Under the pieces are notes generated by a model that saw only the letters and a list, made by a program, of their open reading frames with translations, had not been told where the DNA came from and searched no databases. The translations under genes were made by a program, and so were the position numbers. A stretch of DNA of 64,000 nucleotides, taken from the NCBI GenBank assembly GCA_002162075.1, contig CP021423.1:2666001-2730000 (forward strand), written 5' to 3'. The stretch's first letter is position 1. Every line of letters starts with the position of its first letter. This DNA is from Armatimonadetes bacterium Uphvl-Ar1. Its GTDB lineage: Bacteria > Armatimonadota > Fimbriimonadia > Fimbriimonadales > Fimbriimonadaceae. Below are positions 43,102-51,337 of this stretch, piece after piece.

Positions 43102-44361
43102 ATGGAAACCTTAAGCAATGTTGTCGTAGGCGCTGGAATTGGGGCCGGAGCGGTTCTCTTCCTGCTCATTTTCTTCGCATGGCTGGTGCGCTCCTTTCTG
43201 CGCATCGCACCACCGAATGAAGTCCTCGTGATTTCCGGTAAGGGCCGGGGATATGAAACGTACTTCGGTGGAAAGGCATGGTCGCTTCCAATTATCCAAG
43301 ATGTCGAAAAGATGAGCTTGAATACAATGGAAGTTCCGATTACCGTGCGCAACGCATATTCAAGCGGCGGCATCGCAATGAATGTTGAGGCGATTGCCAA
43401 TGTAAAAGTGAGCAGCGACAAGAAGTTCATTAATAACGCTATTGAGCGATTTTTGAATCGGGATGTCAACGAGATTCGACGAGTCGGAAAAGAGACCCTG
43501 GAAGGCCACCTGCGCGGAGTCATCTCTAGCCTAACTCCCGAGCAAGTGAATGAAGACCGGCTTGCTTTCTCGGAAAAGCTGGCCCAAGAAACGGAGCAGG
43601 ATTTAACGAAGCTTGGCCTGCATCTCGATACGTTCAAGATTTTGCACGTCAGCGATGAGGTGGGTTACCTCGACGCTACTGGACGCAAAGCGATTGCCAA
43701 CGTGATTCGAGCGGCAGAGATCGCAGAATCCGATGCCCGAAGAGGGGCCGAGGAGTCGGAGGCTCAGAATATGGGTCGCGCAAAAGTGATGCAGTCTAAT
43801 GTGGACGCCAAACTCGTTGCTCTCCAAAATGACCTCCGCCGAATCCGGGCGGATTTAGACTCCAAAGTAAAAGCCGAAGAAGAGCGAACCATAGCCGCCG
43901 CCCGTGAGGCGAGGGCGAAAGCAGAGCAAGAACTCCAAACAATCCGCGCCGAGCTTGAAACCTTGCGGTTGACCGCAGATAAGGTTCTCCCGGCCGAAGC
44001 AAATAAGATCAGTGCAGAGTACCGAGCCAAAGGAGAAGCCGCCATGATTCGGGAACGCGGTGTAGCCCTCAGCACGGCCCTTGAGCTGATGCACGGAGCT
44101 TGGCAGGAAGCGGGGCCGAATGCTCTCCAAATCAGCCTGATCGAGAATTTGGAATCAATTCTTTCAACTGCGTCAAAGGGAGTTCAGAAGATCAAGATTG
44201 ACTCTCTCAACGTGATTGACAGTGGCGATGGGGAAACTCTGAAAAATTACATCGCGGCGTATCCGGGAATGCTAGATGCCGTCTTCAAGGCAGTAGATAA
44301 TACGGTCGGAATTGATATTCAAGGCAGTATTTCAGGTCGGAAAGAGGAGGGTAAATCGTAA
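43102..44361 (+). CDS. Flotillin-like SPFH-domain protein (first copy)
   Basis: A 419-residue protein. The N-terminal membrane segment is GAGIGAGAVLFLLIFFAWLV. The SPFH/band-7 core runs over about 30-200 (IAPPNEVLVISGKGRG; ITVRNAYSSGGIAMNVEAIA; FLNRDVNEIRRVGKETLEGH). The C-terminal coiled coil covers about 205-320 (KAEEERTIAAAREARAKAEQ). Flotillins oligomerise and organise membrane microdomains. Its paralogue follows directly, and the YqiJ-like gene precedes it. The AGGAAAC upstream is a weak ribosome-binding site. Confidence 0.92.
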   Translation: METLSNVVVGAGIGAGAVLFLLIFFAWLVRSFLRIAPPNEVLVISGKGRGYETYFGGKAWSLPIIQDVEKMSLNTMEVPITVRNAYSSGGIAMNVEAIANVKVSSDKKFINNAIERFLNRDVNEIRRVGKETLEGHLRGVISSLTPEQVNEDRLAFSEKLAQETEQDLTKLGLHLDTFKILHVSDEVGYLDATGRKAIANVIRAAEIAESDARRGAEESEAQNMGRAKVMQSNVDAKLVALQNDLRRIRADLDSKVKAEEERTIAAAREARAKAEQELQTIRAELETLRLTADKVLPAEANKISAEYRAKGEAAMIRERGVALSTALELMHGAWQEAGPNALQISLIENLESILSTASKGVQKIKIDSLNVIDSGDGETLKNYIAAYPGMLDAVFKAVDNTVGIDIQGSISGRKEEGKS

Positions 44362-45701
44362 TGGATCTCGGGTTGATTATTGGACTGGCGATTGGTTTCA
44401 TCGGCATGATCGCCGCGTTGTTCCTCGTGAGCATCAAAGCACTGATCTACATTTGCCAGCCAAATGAAGTTCTGATTTTTAGTGGCAAGAATCGGAATCT
44501 GAACGGACGTGTGCTCCCGTATCGCATCATCAAAGGCGGTCGCGGATATCGAACTCCGTTCTTGGAGCGGGTTGATCAGATCGATTTGACCAACATGATT
44601 ATCGACCTGGAAGCCCGCAATGCCTACACCAAGGGCGGGATTCCCATCTCAATTACGGGAATTGCCAACGTCAAAATCGCCGGTCATGAACCAATGCTCA
44701 ACAACGCGATTGAGCGATTCTTGGGTAAGGGCCGGGCTGAGATTATTGCTATCGCAAAATCCACGTTGGAGGGCTCTCTCCGAGGTGTCCTCGCGACATT
44801 GACTCCAGAGGAATTGAACGAAGACCGGAATCTCTTTGCTGAGAAGTTGGTCGCTGAAGTTGAGCAAGACATGACCTCGCTCGGGCTCGTTGTGGATACC
44901 CTCAAGATTCAGAACATTACCGACGATGTGAAGTATTTGGACAGCATTGGTCGAACGCGAAATGCAGAGCTTTTAAGTTCGGCAAGGATTGCGGAAGCGA
45001 TTGCTCATGCAGACGCGGATGTCCGCTCTGCAGAGAACTATGAGCGTGAGACGATGGCAAAGATTACGGCTGAAATCGCGATGGCGGAAGCCGAAGCGGC
45101 CAAATTGTTAGCCGATGCTCAAAGCCGTCGAGCCGCCGTCGTGGCGGAAGAGCAAGCACAAGTTGCGCAAATGGTTGCGAAAGCTAAAGCCGAGCTGATG
45201 GTTCAGACGGCTCGAATTGAGCAAGTCCGACGTCAGCTTGAAGCCGATGTCATTGCACCCGCCAAGGCTGAATATGAAGCTATGGAGCAACAAGCGCGCG
45301 CGAACGTCGCCCCCATTGTTGAAGATGGAAAAGCGCGTGCGGATGCCTTGCGCCAACTGAGCAAGAGCTGGACAGAAGCCGGTGACAAGGCGCGAGAGAT
45401 TTTCATCTTGCAAAAGATTGAGCCGGTCATCCAGCAGCTGACGGACACGATCAGTGATACTCGGATTGAACGGGTGACCGTGATTGATTCGCCTAGCTCA
45501 GGAAATGGCTCTGGCATGGATCCGCGTAAACTGATTGCTCTCAATGAGCAAGTGAAGGAGCTTTTTGGGATCGATTTGGTGGACAAGCTGGGCAACTTGG
45601 GAGGCTCAAAAAAAAGTGAATCTACACCGGCAATTTCTGCTTCGGTGAACTTCACTCCTGTCACCCCAGAAACCACTCCGCCTCCTGTTCAGGGGCAATA
45701 A
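44361..45701 (+). CDS. Flotillin-like SPFH-domain protein (second copy)
   Basis: A 446-residue paralogue of the preceding protein. It starts LGLIIGLAIGFIGMIAALF (membrane segment), then the SPFH core (YICQPNEVLIFSGKNRN; LEARNAYTKGGIPISITGIA; FLGKGRAEIIAIAKSTLEG). A long Ala/Glu-rich coiled coil follows (ITAEIAMAEAEAAKLLADAQ) with the EA repeats typical of flotillins. The extended C-terminus is Thr/Pro-rich. The ATG begins at the last base of the previous stop (TAATG). A perfect hairpin with a T-run closes the unit, so the three genes 42504-45701 probably form one operon. Confidence 0.92.
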   Translation: MDLGLIIGLAIGFIGMIAALFLVSIKALIYICQPNEVLIFSGKNRNLNGRVLPYRIIKGGRGYRTPFLERVDQIDLTNMIIDLEARNAYTKGGIPISITGIANVKIAGHEPMLNNAIERFLGKGRAEIIAIAKSTLEGSLRGVLATLTPEELNEDRNLFAEKLVAEVEQDMTSLGLVVDTLKIQNITDDVKYLDSIGRTRNAELLSSARIAEAIAHADADVRSAENYERETMAKITAEIAMAEAEAAKLLADAQSRRAAVVAEEQAQVAQMVAKAKAELMVQTARIEQVRRQLEADVIAPAKAEYEAMEQQARANVAPIVEDGKARADALRQLSKSWTEAGDKAREIFILQKIEPVIQQLTDTISDTRIERVTVIDSPSSGNGSGMDPRKLIALNEQVKELFGIDLVDKLGNLGGSKKSESTPAISASVNFTPVTPETTPPPVQGQ

Positions 45702-45708
45702 ATGACTG

Positions 45709-45738
45709 ATCGGCACCCCTACCATGGGTGCCGATTTT
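45709..45738 (+). terminator. Rho-independent terminator after the flotillin operon
   Basis: ATCGGCACCC pairs perfectly with GGGTGCCGAT around a 7-nt loop and is followed directly by TTTCT. It starts 8 bp after the flotillin stop. It also shows that the next gene cannot sensibly start at the in-frame ATG 45702 within this hairpin. Confidence 0.85.
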
Positions 45739-45742
45739 CTAC

Positions 45743-45748
45743 TACAAT
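45743..45748 (+). promoter_or_regulatory. Candidate -10 box (leaderless) for the dipeptide epimerase
   Basis: TACAAT, then 7 nt, then ATG 45756. The box lies directly after the terminator of the preceding operon, where a new promoter is needed. The spacing equals that at purS. Confidence 0.5.
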
Positions 45749-45755
45749 CATGGGG

Positions 45756-46814
45756 ATGTCAACGCTTATGTTCCGCACCTTTGCCTTGGATGTGCCAAAG
45801 CTTTTTCCCCTTACGATCAGCCGAGGGACAAGCGGGACAACTCGCAACATGTTTGTGGAAGTATCGGATGGCGAGCATGTCGGAATTGGTGAAGGGGCTC
45901 CCCCGACTGGCACACCTCCTGAATTGGCGGAGCGACTGGATATTGTGTTAGCCGATCTTTTTGAGATGGCACAGTCTGCGAGTATTGAAGAGGTCTGGCA
46001 GGCAGGATTTGAGCAGAACATCGATCCGGTTGCCCTCGCAGCGCTGGATTGTGCGCTTTGGGATTTGAAGGCGAAGCAAGCGGGGAAGCCTTTATTTGAA
46101 CTCTTGGGAGCCCCTCAGCCCACGTCCGCAACTACCGTGACGATTGGCATCGAACCCGTTGAAGTCGTTCTTGAAAGGGTGCCCAAAATTCTCTCCATTA
46201 GCGGAGGTCGAGCCCTCAAGGTGAAGCTGGGGAGCCCAGCGGGTCGAGATCATGATCGGGGGATTTGGGAGGCGGCGCGAGAAGCGGCTCAGCCATTTGG
46301 CGTCGTGATGAGGGCGGACGCGAACGGAGGATGGTCGGCGGAAGAAACTCTGGACATGGCTGATTGGTTGAGTGAGCGGGGGTGTGAGTACATCGAACAG
46401 CCAATTGAACGCGGAAAAGAGGCGGAATTGGAGAGGGTGATTGGGAAGTGTGCGTTGCCAATTTATTTGGACGAGAGTATTCGAACTGAACGCGAGGTGG
46501 TGGATTTTGCTGGATTATGCGATGGAGTCAACCTAAAATTGATGAAATCGGGGGGGATTTCGGGGGGTTTAGGGGTGATTCGTGCCGCAAAAAGGGCCGG
46601 AAAAGGCACGATGATCGGCTGTATGTGCGAAACCGCAGTTGGCATTGCCCAAAGTGCCGCCCTGAGTGGCTGGTGCGATTTTGTTGATCTCGACACGCAT
46701 TTCAATCACGATCCAGAGCCAGGCGATGGCCTTGACTTTGTAGATGGAATCGTGATGCCCCGGAATATTCCGGGGCATGGCGGCTTTATCAAGCCGGAAT
46801 TCTATCCTCGTTAG
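45756..46814 (+). CDS. L-Ala-D/L-Glu-type dipeptide epimerase (enolase superfamily)
   Basis: A 352-residue muconate-lactonizing-subgroup enzyme. Catalytic elements are RALKVKLGS (KxK lysines), VVMRADANGGWS (metal Asp), YIEQPIE (metal Glu), IYLDESI (metal Asp), and NLKLMKSGG (second general base). It probably epimerises murein-derived dipeptides during peptidoglycan recycling. Upstream in-frame ATGs at 45702 and 45750 are less likely, because of the terminator and the TACAAT box 7 nt before 45756. Runs of seven and six G at 46550-46567 are read through in frame. Its stop is interlocked with that of hisG. Confidence 0.9.
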   Translation: MSTLMFRTFALDVPKLFPLTISRGTSGTTRNMFVEVSDGEHVGIGEGAPPTGTPPELAERLDIVLADLFEMAQSASIEEVWQAGFEQNIDPVALAALDCALWDLKAKQAGKPLFELLGAPQPTSATTVTIGIEPVEVVLERVPKILSISGGRALKVKLGSPAGRDHDRGIWEAAREAAQPFGVVMRADANGGWSAEETLDMADWLSERGCEYIEQPIERGKEAELERVIGKCALPIYLDESIRTEREVVDFAGLCDGVNLKLMKSGGISGGLGVIRAAKRAGKGTMIGCMCETAVGIAQSAALSGWCDFVDLDTHFNHDPEPGDGLDFVDGIVMPRNIPGHGGFIKPEFYPR

Positions 46815-47680
46815 TAGATCACTTTGTTGAGGGGATATTCGACAAGGCCAGTTGCGCCAGCGCGTTTGAGTTGCGGAATCAGGTCTCGCGACTCGTGCTC
46901 GTTGAGGATGACCTCCATTGCGATCCAGTCGGAATCTGCGAGAGGGGAAACCGTCGGATTTTGCAGACTTGGAAGAATTTTGCGCACTTGATCTTCCACG
47001 GATCGCGGGACGTTCATTTTGAGGCCGACGAGTTTGCTCGCGTTCATAGCTCCGACGAGGAGCATGGACATGTTCTCAAGTTTTTCTCGCTTCGTCTGGT
47101 CTGCCCAACTGGTTTTATTTGCTACGAATCTGGTTGTGGATGTTAGGATCGTTTCGATAATCCGGAGATTGTGGGCGCGGAGGCTGGAACCTGTTTCTGT
47201 GTTCACAACAATTGCCTCGACAAGGTCTGGAACTTTGACCTCACATGCACCCCAGCTGAATTCGACCTTGACGTTGATTCCTTGATCACCGAAATATCGT
47301 TGAGCCAGGCGTTGATATTCGGTGGCGATGGTTTTGCCTTCCAGGTCTTTGGCAGTTTGGAAGGGGCTATCGTTATGAACAGCGACAACAACCCGAATTG
47401 GGTTTGACGTTAACTTGCTATAGCGGAGCTCGCAGATTTCTTGGACATCGGCACCCACATCGGTAATCCAATCCAGGCCAGTAAGCCCTGCATCAATCAA
47501 TCCATCTTCGAGGTATCGGGGGATTTCCTGGGGTCTCAAAAGGACGGGTTCTATTTCGGGATCATCGATCACTGGATGGTAGCTTCGGCTGGCGACTTTG
47601 ACATCATAGCCAGCTTTTTGGAACAGGGCGAAGGTTGCATCTTGCAAGCTGCCTTTGGGCAGTCCAATTCGAAGCTTCAT
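46811..47680 (-). CDS. hisG: ATP phosphoribosyltransferase, long form
   Basis: A 289-residue HisG, the first and feedback-controlled enzyme of histidine synthesis. The N-terminus is RIGLPKGSLQDATFALFQKA. GLIDAGLTGLDWITD and the PRPP-site region VEAIVVNTETGSSLRAHNLR follow. The C-terminal 75 residues (LVGLKMNVPRSVEDQVRKIL; WIAMEVILNEHESRDLIPQL) form the PII-like regulatory domain of the long form, which works without HisZ. No other his gene is nearby. The stop shares TTAG with the convergent epimerase. TACCTT lies 9 nt before the ATG. Confidence 0.95.
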   Translation of the reverse strand: MKLRIGLPKGSLQDATFALFQKAGYDVKVASRSYHPVIDDPEIEPVLLRPQEIPRYLEDGLIDAGLTGLDWITDVGADVQEICELRYSKLTSNPIRVVVAVHNDSPFQTAKDLEGKTIATEYQRLAQRYFGDQGINVKVEFSWGACEVKVPDLVEAIVVNTETGSSLRAHNLRIIETILTSTTRFVANKTSWADQTKREKLENMSMLLVGAMNASKLVGLKMNVPRSVEDQVRKILPSLQNPTVSPLADSDWIAMEVILNEHESRDLIPQLKRAGATGLVEYPLNKVIY

Positions 47681-47782
47681 AGATGACCCAAGGTACCGAA
47701 GCGGCGAAACTCGGGTCGGGTCCGGGGTGGATTTTGTCCCTTGTTTTTGAGGGTCGTTCTACCGATAAATGGGGTTGGAGCT

Positions 47783-49447
47783 ATGGTGCAGTCGCAGTTT
47801 GCAAGGGTCGGGGTCGTTTTGGCCAGCGAGGACTGTTATTCAAATTGGTACGGTGAAATTTTTCGTCAGATCGGAATCGTCTGTGAAATTGGAGACGAAA
47901 AACTCCTGGAACAGATCGGAGAATACGATGTTATTGTTCTTTGTGGGAATGGTCAGCTCAGTTTGGATAACAAGGAGCGAGTCCGAAGATGGCTCGGTCG
48001 GATGTCAACTCAGCTCTTGGTCACCGGGAGCTTTTGGGATGGTGAGTTTCTGTTTGATATTGTGGCTTCGGGCGATCGATATTCCAGAAATCGAGTGAAG
48101 CTTGTAGACTCAGAAGAGTCACCCTTGGCTAGTGATACCACTGGCGGCATTTTCATTGGAGGTGAGCAAGCGCGGAAGCTTCCGGGATCAGTTCTAGCCC
48201 AAGATGAAGCTGGGAATCCGCTTTTTTCGACCGGATCTCAGCTGCACTTTTATGGACCTCATCTGGGTAAGACGGCGGCTCTGATTGTTCAAGGTCGGGG
48301 TGTTTCATCCGATGGCATTGGTCCGAACGATTTGAGCTGCTACTTGGAAGATGGCTTCTTGAGGGCCGAGGACGGGATCGCGCTCGAATGGGGGGATCGT
48401 GAGTCGGTAGATGGGGATGAATTTCCGGCATTCTTAACTCCCCACGTGGATATTCTCCGCGATCAGTTCGCCAGACTCACTTTGCATGCAATCGGCCAGA
48501 CGGGACTTGCTCCCGCATTGCTCTGGCACCTTCCTGGCAACGCCGATTCTGCGTTTACGGTTGGAATCGAATGTGATGGTTCGACCTTAGGCGAAATTAA
48601 GGCGGCCGCGGGAATCGTCGCAAAATTTGCCGTTCGACCGGCTTGGTTGGTTTTGCCAAGTGGCTTGAGCAAAGAAATTTACAAGACCTTCACCCAATGG
48701 GGTCATGACATCGGACACCTTTACTTGCCCGAAGATCAGTCGATTGCAGCTGATGCTGTCCGTATCCAGAATTTGGCTCTTTCGCGAAGTGTCGGGAATC
48801 AGCTGACGGTGATCAAAGGAGCCGACGGAGCTTGGTTTGGGCTCACCAGATTTTATGACTTAGCGACGACCAGCGGGGCGTTGACTTCAATGTGTAAGGA
48901 AGGTCGCCAGCCGGGGACTTCTGGCTTTGCTTTCGGTACTTCCCGTCCATTTTGTCCGCAGGCTCGCAAAGGAAAATATGAGTTGATCGAATATCCGGCG
49001 GTTGCTTTTGCTCCTGGTTGGGTAACGAGTAATGCAACTGCTGAGGCCCTGATCGAGCCAGTCAAGCGACACCATGGAGTATATCGCTTTGATTTCAAGA
49101 CATCGTTTGCGCCAGAACGAGGGTTTGAGAATGGGGTGGTACGAACGCTTCTGGCTCTGCGCGAAGCCGGAATGAAGAACTTTAGTCCATCGGAACTTTC
49201 GAAATACGAACGTAACCGCAGGAGCATACGAGCGACGGTTGAGGATGGTCGGCTTGAACTGATGAGCGATCATCCGGTTGCACAGATTACGGTAATGGTG
49301 GGAACACACCTGCCGCTCATTTCTGGAAAGCATGATTCGGCCGAAGAGACAGTTTTGCGCTACGGACAGAGGTGGCGCACGCTTTCGTTGACCCTTGAGA
49401 GCCGGATTCGGTCAGGGGTTGCGATCAAACAACCACAAGTCGCCTAA
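47783..49447 (+). CDS. Hypothetical protein with amidotransferase-like and deacetylase-like regions
   Basis: A 554-residue protein I cannot name. Residues 1-220 (ARVGVVLASEDCYSNWYGEI; DVIVLCGNGQLSLDNKERVR) look like a class I amidotransferase or ThuA-type alpha/beta fold without its catalytic Cys. Residues 265-490 (DSAFTVGIECDGSTLGEIKA; FTQWGHDIGHLYLPEDQ) recall the NodB barrel of polysaccharide deacetylases but lack the TFDDG metal motif. The C-terminus is beta-rich. No signal peptide is visible. Start ATG 47783 is preceded by TTGGAG; the frame is open to 47741. Possibly a non-catalytic carbohydrate-binding protein (inference). Confidence 0.7.
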   Translation: MVQSQFARVGVVLASEDCYSNWYGEIFRQIGIVCEIGDEKLLEQIGEYDVIVLCGNGQLSLDNKERVRRWLGRMSTQLLVTGSFWDGEFLFDIVASGDRYSRNRVKLVDSEESPLASDTTGGIFIGGEQARKLPGSVLAQDEAGNPLFSTGSQLHFYGPHLGKTAALIVQGRGVSSDGIGPNDLSCYLEDGFLRAEDGIALEWGDRESVDGDEFPAFLTPHVDILRDQFARLTLHAIGQTGLAPALLWHLPGNADSAFTVGIECDGSTLGEIKAAAGIVAKFAVRPAWLVLPSGLSKEIYKTFTQWGHDIGHLYLPEDQSIAADAVRIQNLALSRSVGNQLTVIKGADGAWFGLTRFYDLATTSGALTSMCKEGRQPGTSGFAFGTSRPFCPQARKGKYELIEYPAVAFAPGWVTSNATAEALIEPVKRHHGVYRFDFKTSFAPERGFENGVVRTLLALREAGMKNFSPSELSKYERNRRSIRATVEDGRLELMSDHPVAQITVMVGTHLPLISGKHDSAEETVLRYGQRWRTLSLTLESRIRSGVAIKQPQVA

Positions 49448-49468
49448 GTCTGGTTCGGTTGAATCGGT

Positions 49469-49474
49469 TACAAT
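49469..49474 (+). promoter_or_regulatory. Candidate -10 box (leaderless) for purS-purQ
   Basis: TACAAT, then TTTGGAC (7 nt), then the purS ATG. No Shine-Dalgarno motif intervenes. No recognisable -35. Confidence 0.5.
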
Positions 49475-49481
49475 TTTGGAC

Positions 49482-49715
49482 ATGGTCACCGTTCGGGTCA
49501 ATGTCACACTCAAGCCTTCTCTTCTCGATTCCGCAGGTCGAACTGTGGCGAAATCACTTCAAGATTTGAGCTTTGGCGAAGTCGAAGATGTACGGATCGG
49601 GAAAACAATCACATTACAAGTTTCCGAATTTGATGAAGCCCGGGTTAAAGCGATGTGTGACAAATTGCTCGCGAACCCAGTCATTGAGAACTATACGTTT
49701 GAGGTGGTCGATTGA
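49482..49715 (+). CDS. purS: Phosphoribosylformylglycinamidine synthase subunit PurS
   Basis: A 77-residue protein: TVRVNVTLKPSLLDSAGRTV, KSLQDLSFGEVEDVRIGKTI, LLANPVIENYTFEVV, all typical of PurS. It bridges PurL and PurQ in the FGAM synthase complex (fourth step of purine synthesis). Start ATG 49482; the frame upstream overlaps the preceding gene. Its stop overlaps the TTG start of purQ by 4 bp. Confidence 0.95.
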   Translation: MVTVRVNVTLKPSLLDSAGRTVAKSLQDLSFGEVEDVRIGKTITLQVSEFDEARVKAMCDKLLANPVIENYTFEVVD

Positions 49716-50401
49716 AAATTGCGGTGATCCAGTTCCCTGGTTCGAATTGCGACCAAGACGCGTTGTGGAGCTTGCGAAGTGATTTGGGGGTTAAAGCCGA
49801 GTACGTTTGGCACAGTGAGCGTTCGCTCGACGGATTTGATGGAGCCTTTATTCCGGGTGGATTCACTTACGGCGATTATTTGCGATGCGGAGCGATTGCG
49901 GGCCAATCGCAAGTGATGCAGGCCATTCGAGAGATGGCGGATTCGGGACGACCTGTTTTGGGAGCGTGCAACGGCTTTCAAATCCTTTGCGAGACGGGGA
50001 TATTGCCGGGGGCACTGGTGCAGAACATAGATCAGAGATTTGTTTGCACGACAGTTCATTTGCGAACTGAGAATCGGGACTCAGCATGGACGACAAAGTG
50101 CCCAGATGTTTTGCCGATTCCAGTGGCACACGGGGAGGGTCGATTTGTTGCTGACGAAGAGACCTTGCGCAAGCTGAATGGCGATGGGCGAGTGGCCTTT
50201 CGGTATTGCGATGAAACGGGTGGTTTAACTGATGAAGCGAACTTTAATGGGTCGGTGGAGAGCATTGCAGGAGTTTTGAATGAGCGGGGAAATGTCTTAG
50301 GGATGATGCCGCATCCGGAGCGCGTAACAAGCAAAAAAATCGGCTCTGAAGCGGGACTACCGATCATTTCTGGGTTTTTGAGCGTCTTGGCGAATGCATA
50401 G
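49712..50401 (+). CDS. purQ: Phosphoribosylformylglycinamidine synthase subunit PurQ
   Basis: A 229-residue class I glutamine amidotransferase. It starts KIAVIQFPGSNCDQDAL. FIPGGFTYGDYLRCGAIA follows. The catalytic Cys is in LGACNGFQIL, and the His-Glu pair in MMPHPERVTS. It supplies ammonia for FGAM synthesis. The start is TTG, overlapping the purS stop. PurL, the third subunit, is not downstream. With purH at the other end of the window, purine genes are scattered. Confidence 0.96.
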   Translation: MKIAVIQFPGSNCDQDALWSLRSDLGVKAEYVWHSERSLDGFDGAFIPGGFTYGDYLRCGAIAGQSQVMQAIREMADSGRPVLGACNGFQILCETGILPGALVQNIDQRFVCTTVHLRTENRDSAWTTKCPDVLPIPVAHGEGRFVADEETLRKLNGDGRVAFRYCDETGGLTDEANFNGSVESIAGVLNERGNVLGMMPHPERVTSKKIGSEAGLPIISGFLSVLANA

Positions 50402-50404
50402 GGG

Positions 50405-50433
50405 TTCAAATGGGTTCAATTTGGACCTATAAT
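50405..50433 (+). promoter_or_regulatory. Sigma70-like promoter before the NlpC/P60 gene
   Basis: A perfect TATAAT at 50428-50433 with TTCAAA 17 bp upstream (50405-50410). The ATG at 50444 is only 10 nt after the -10 box, so the transcript would have almost no leader. Confidence 0.55.
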
Positions 50434-50443
50434 AAGGATTCGG

Positions 50444-51261
50444 ATGGTTGGGCGAATGAATCAGTTGGTACGGAGCGTGGTTTTGGTTGGGGCATTGGTT
50501 CTCAGTGCGTTTGCTTTTGGGCAAGCTCAAACCAATGAAGGCAATCAACCAAGCGATCCAAACATGGTGAAGGTTGGACGGCTGGGTCAGTCAGTCGCTG
50601 AGACCAAAATTTATTCAAACATGAATACCAAGGCTACGGTTCTTTGGAGTCTGAAGCCTTATCAGTATTTGGTTGTTAATGATGCCAAGTACGACAAGTG
50701 GTTGGCGGTTTTGCTTCAAAATGGTCGGACGGGATACATTTTGAAGGAGGCGGTTGCACAGCTTCCTTATGACGTCGAGTTGCCAAAGGATTTCAAATTT
50801 AGTGCGAGCCGGAATTCGGGTGTGTCGAGTCGAGGGGATCAGTTGGTTCGAGTGGTCGGATCACGGGTGACCCCAAATCGAAGCAAGAAATGCTTGATTA
50901 CAGCTTTAGATATGTAGGAACGAAGTATGTTTGGGGTGGGAATAGCCTCACAAAGGGGATTGACTGTTCTGGGTTTGTTCAACAGCTTTTTGGGAAGATC
51001 GGGGTTGATTTGCCACGGACAGCCGCTGAGCAAGCGAAAGTCGGAATGAAAATAGACCGGTTGGAAGATTTGCAACCGGGTGATCGGCTTTATTTCTGGG
51101 ATAAGAAACGCGGGAAGATTGGTCACACGGGGATATTTTTGGGGTACTTCCAGGATGGCGGCGCGTATTTTATTCACAGTAGTAGTAACAACAAGGGCGT
51201 AGATACGGACGATTTGCGCAACCAGAAATGGTTGAATATGTTGGTTTCGGCAAGGCGCTAA
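50444..51261 (+). pseudogene. Secreted NlpC/P60 peptidoglycan hydrolase gene with one frameshift
   Basis: Two overlapping frames (50444-50917 and 50890-51261) together encode a standard cell-wall peptidase. The first half has a signal peptide (SVVLVGALVLSAFAFGQAQ) and an SH3-like domain (IYSNMNTKATVLWSLKPYQY). The second half holds the NlpC/P60 domain: YVWGGNSLTKGIDCSGFVQ (catalytic Cys), GHTGIFLGYF (His) and YFIHSSS (third residue). Adding one G to the four-G run at 50834-50837 joins the frames with a plausible linker (SSRG then GSVGSSGRITGDPKSK). Such enzymes cut D-Glu-diaminopimelate bonds. Whether the gene is intact in the cell is unclear. Confidence 0.82.
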
Positions 51262-51279
51262 AGTCACAGGCCCGCAGTG

Positions 51280-51308
51280 GAAAATCCACCACTTAGTGGT
51301 GGATTTTC
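51280..51308 (+). terminator. Hairpin terminator after the NlpC/P60 gene
   Basis: GAAAATCCACCAC pairs perfectly with GTGGTGGATTTTC (13 bp) around TTA. It lies 18 bp after the stop and just before the promoter region of the next gene. Confidence 0.8.
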
Positions 51309-51337
51309 TCATTATGAGGTATATTTTTTGAGTCAAA

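Noticed and set aside
46550-46567. Runs of seven and six G suspected as further frameshift sites
   Set aside because: The dipeptide epimerase frame reads through both with conserved catalytic residues on either side.
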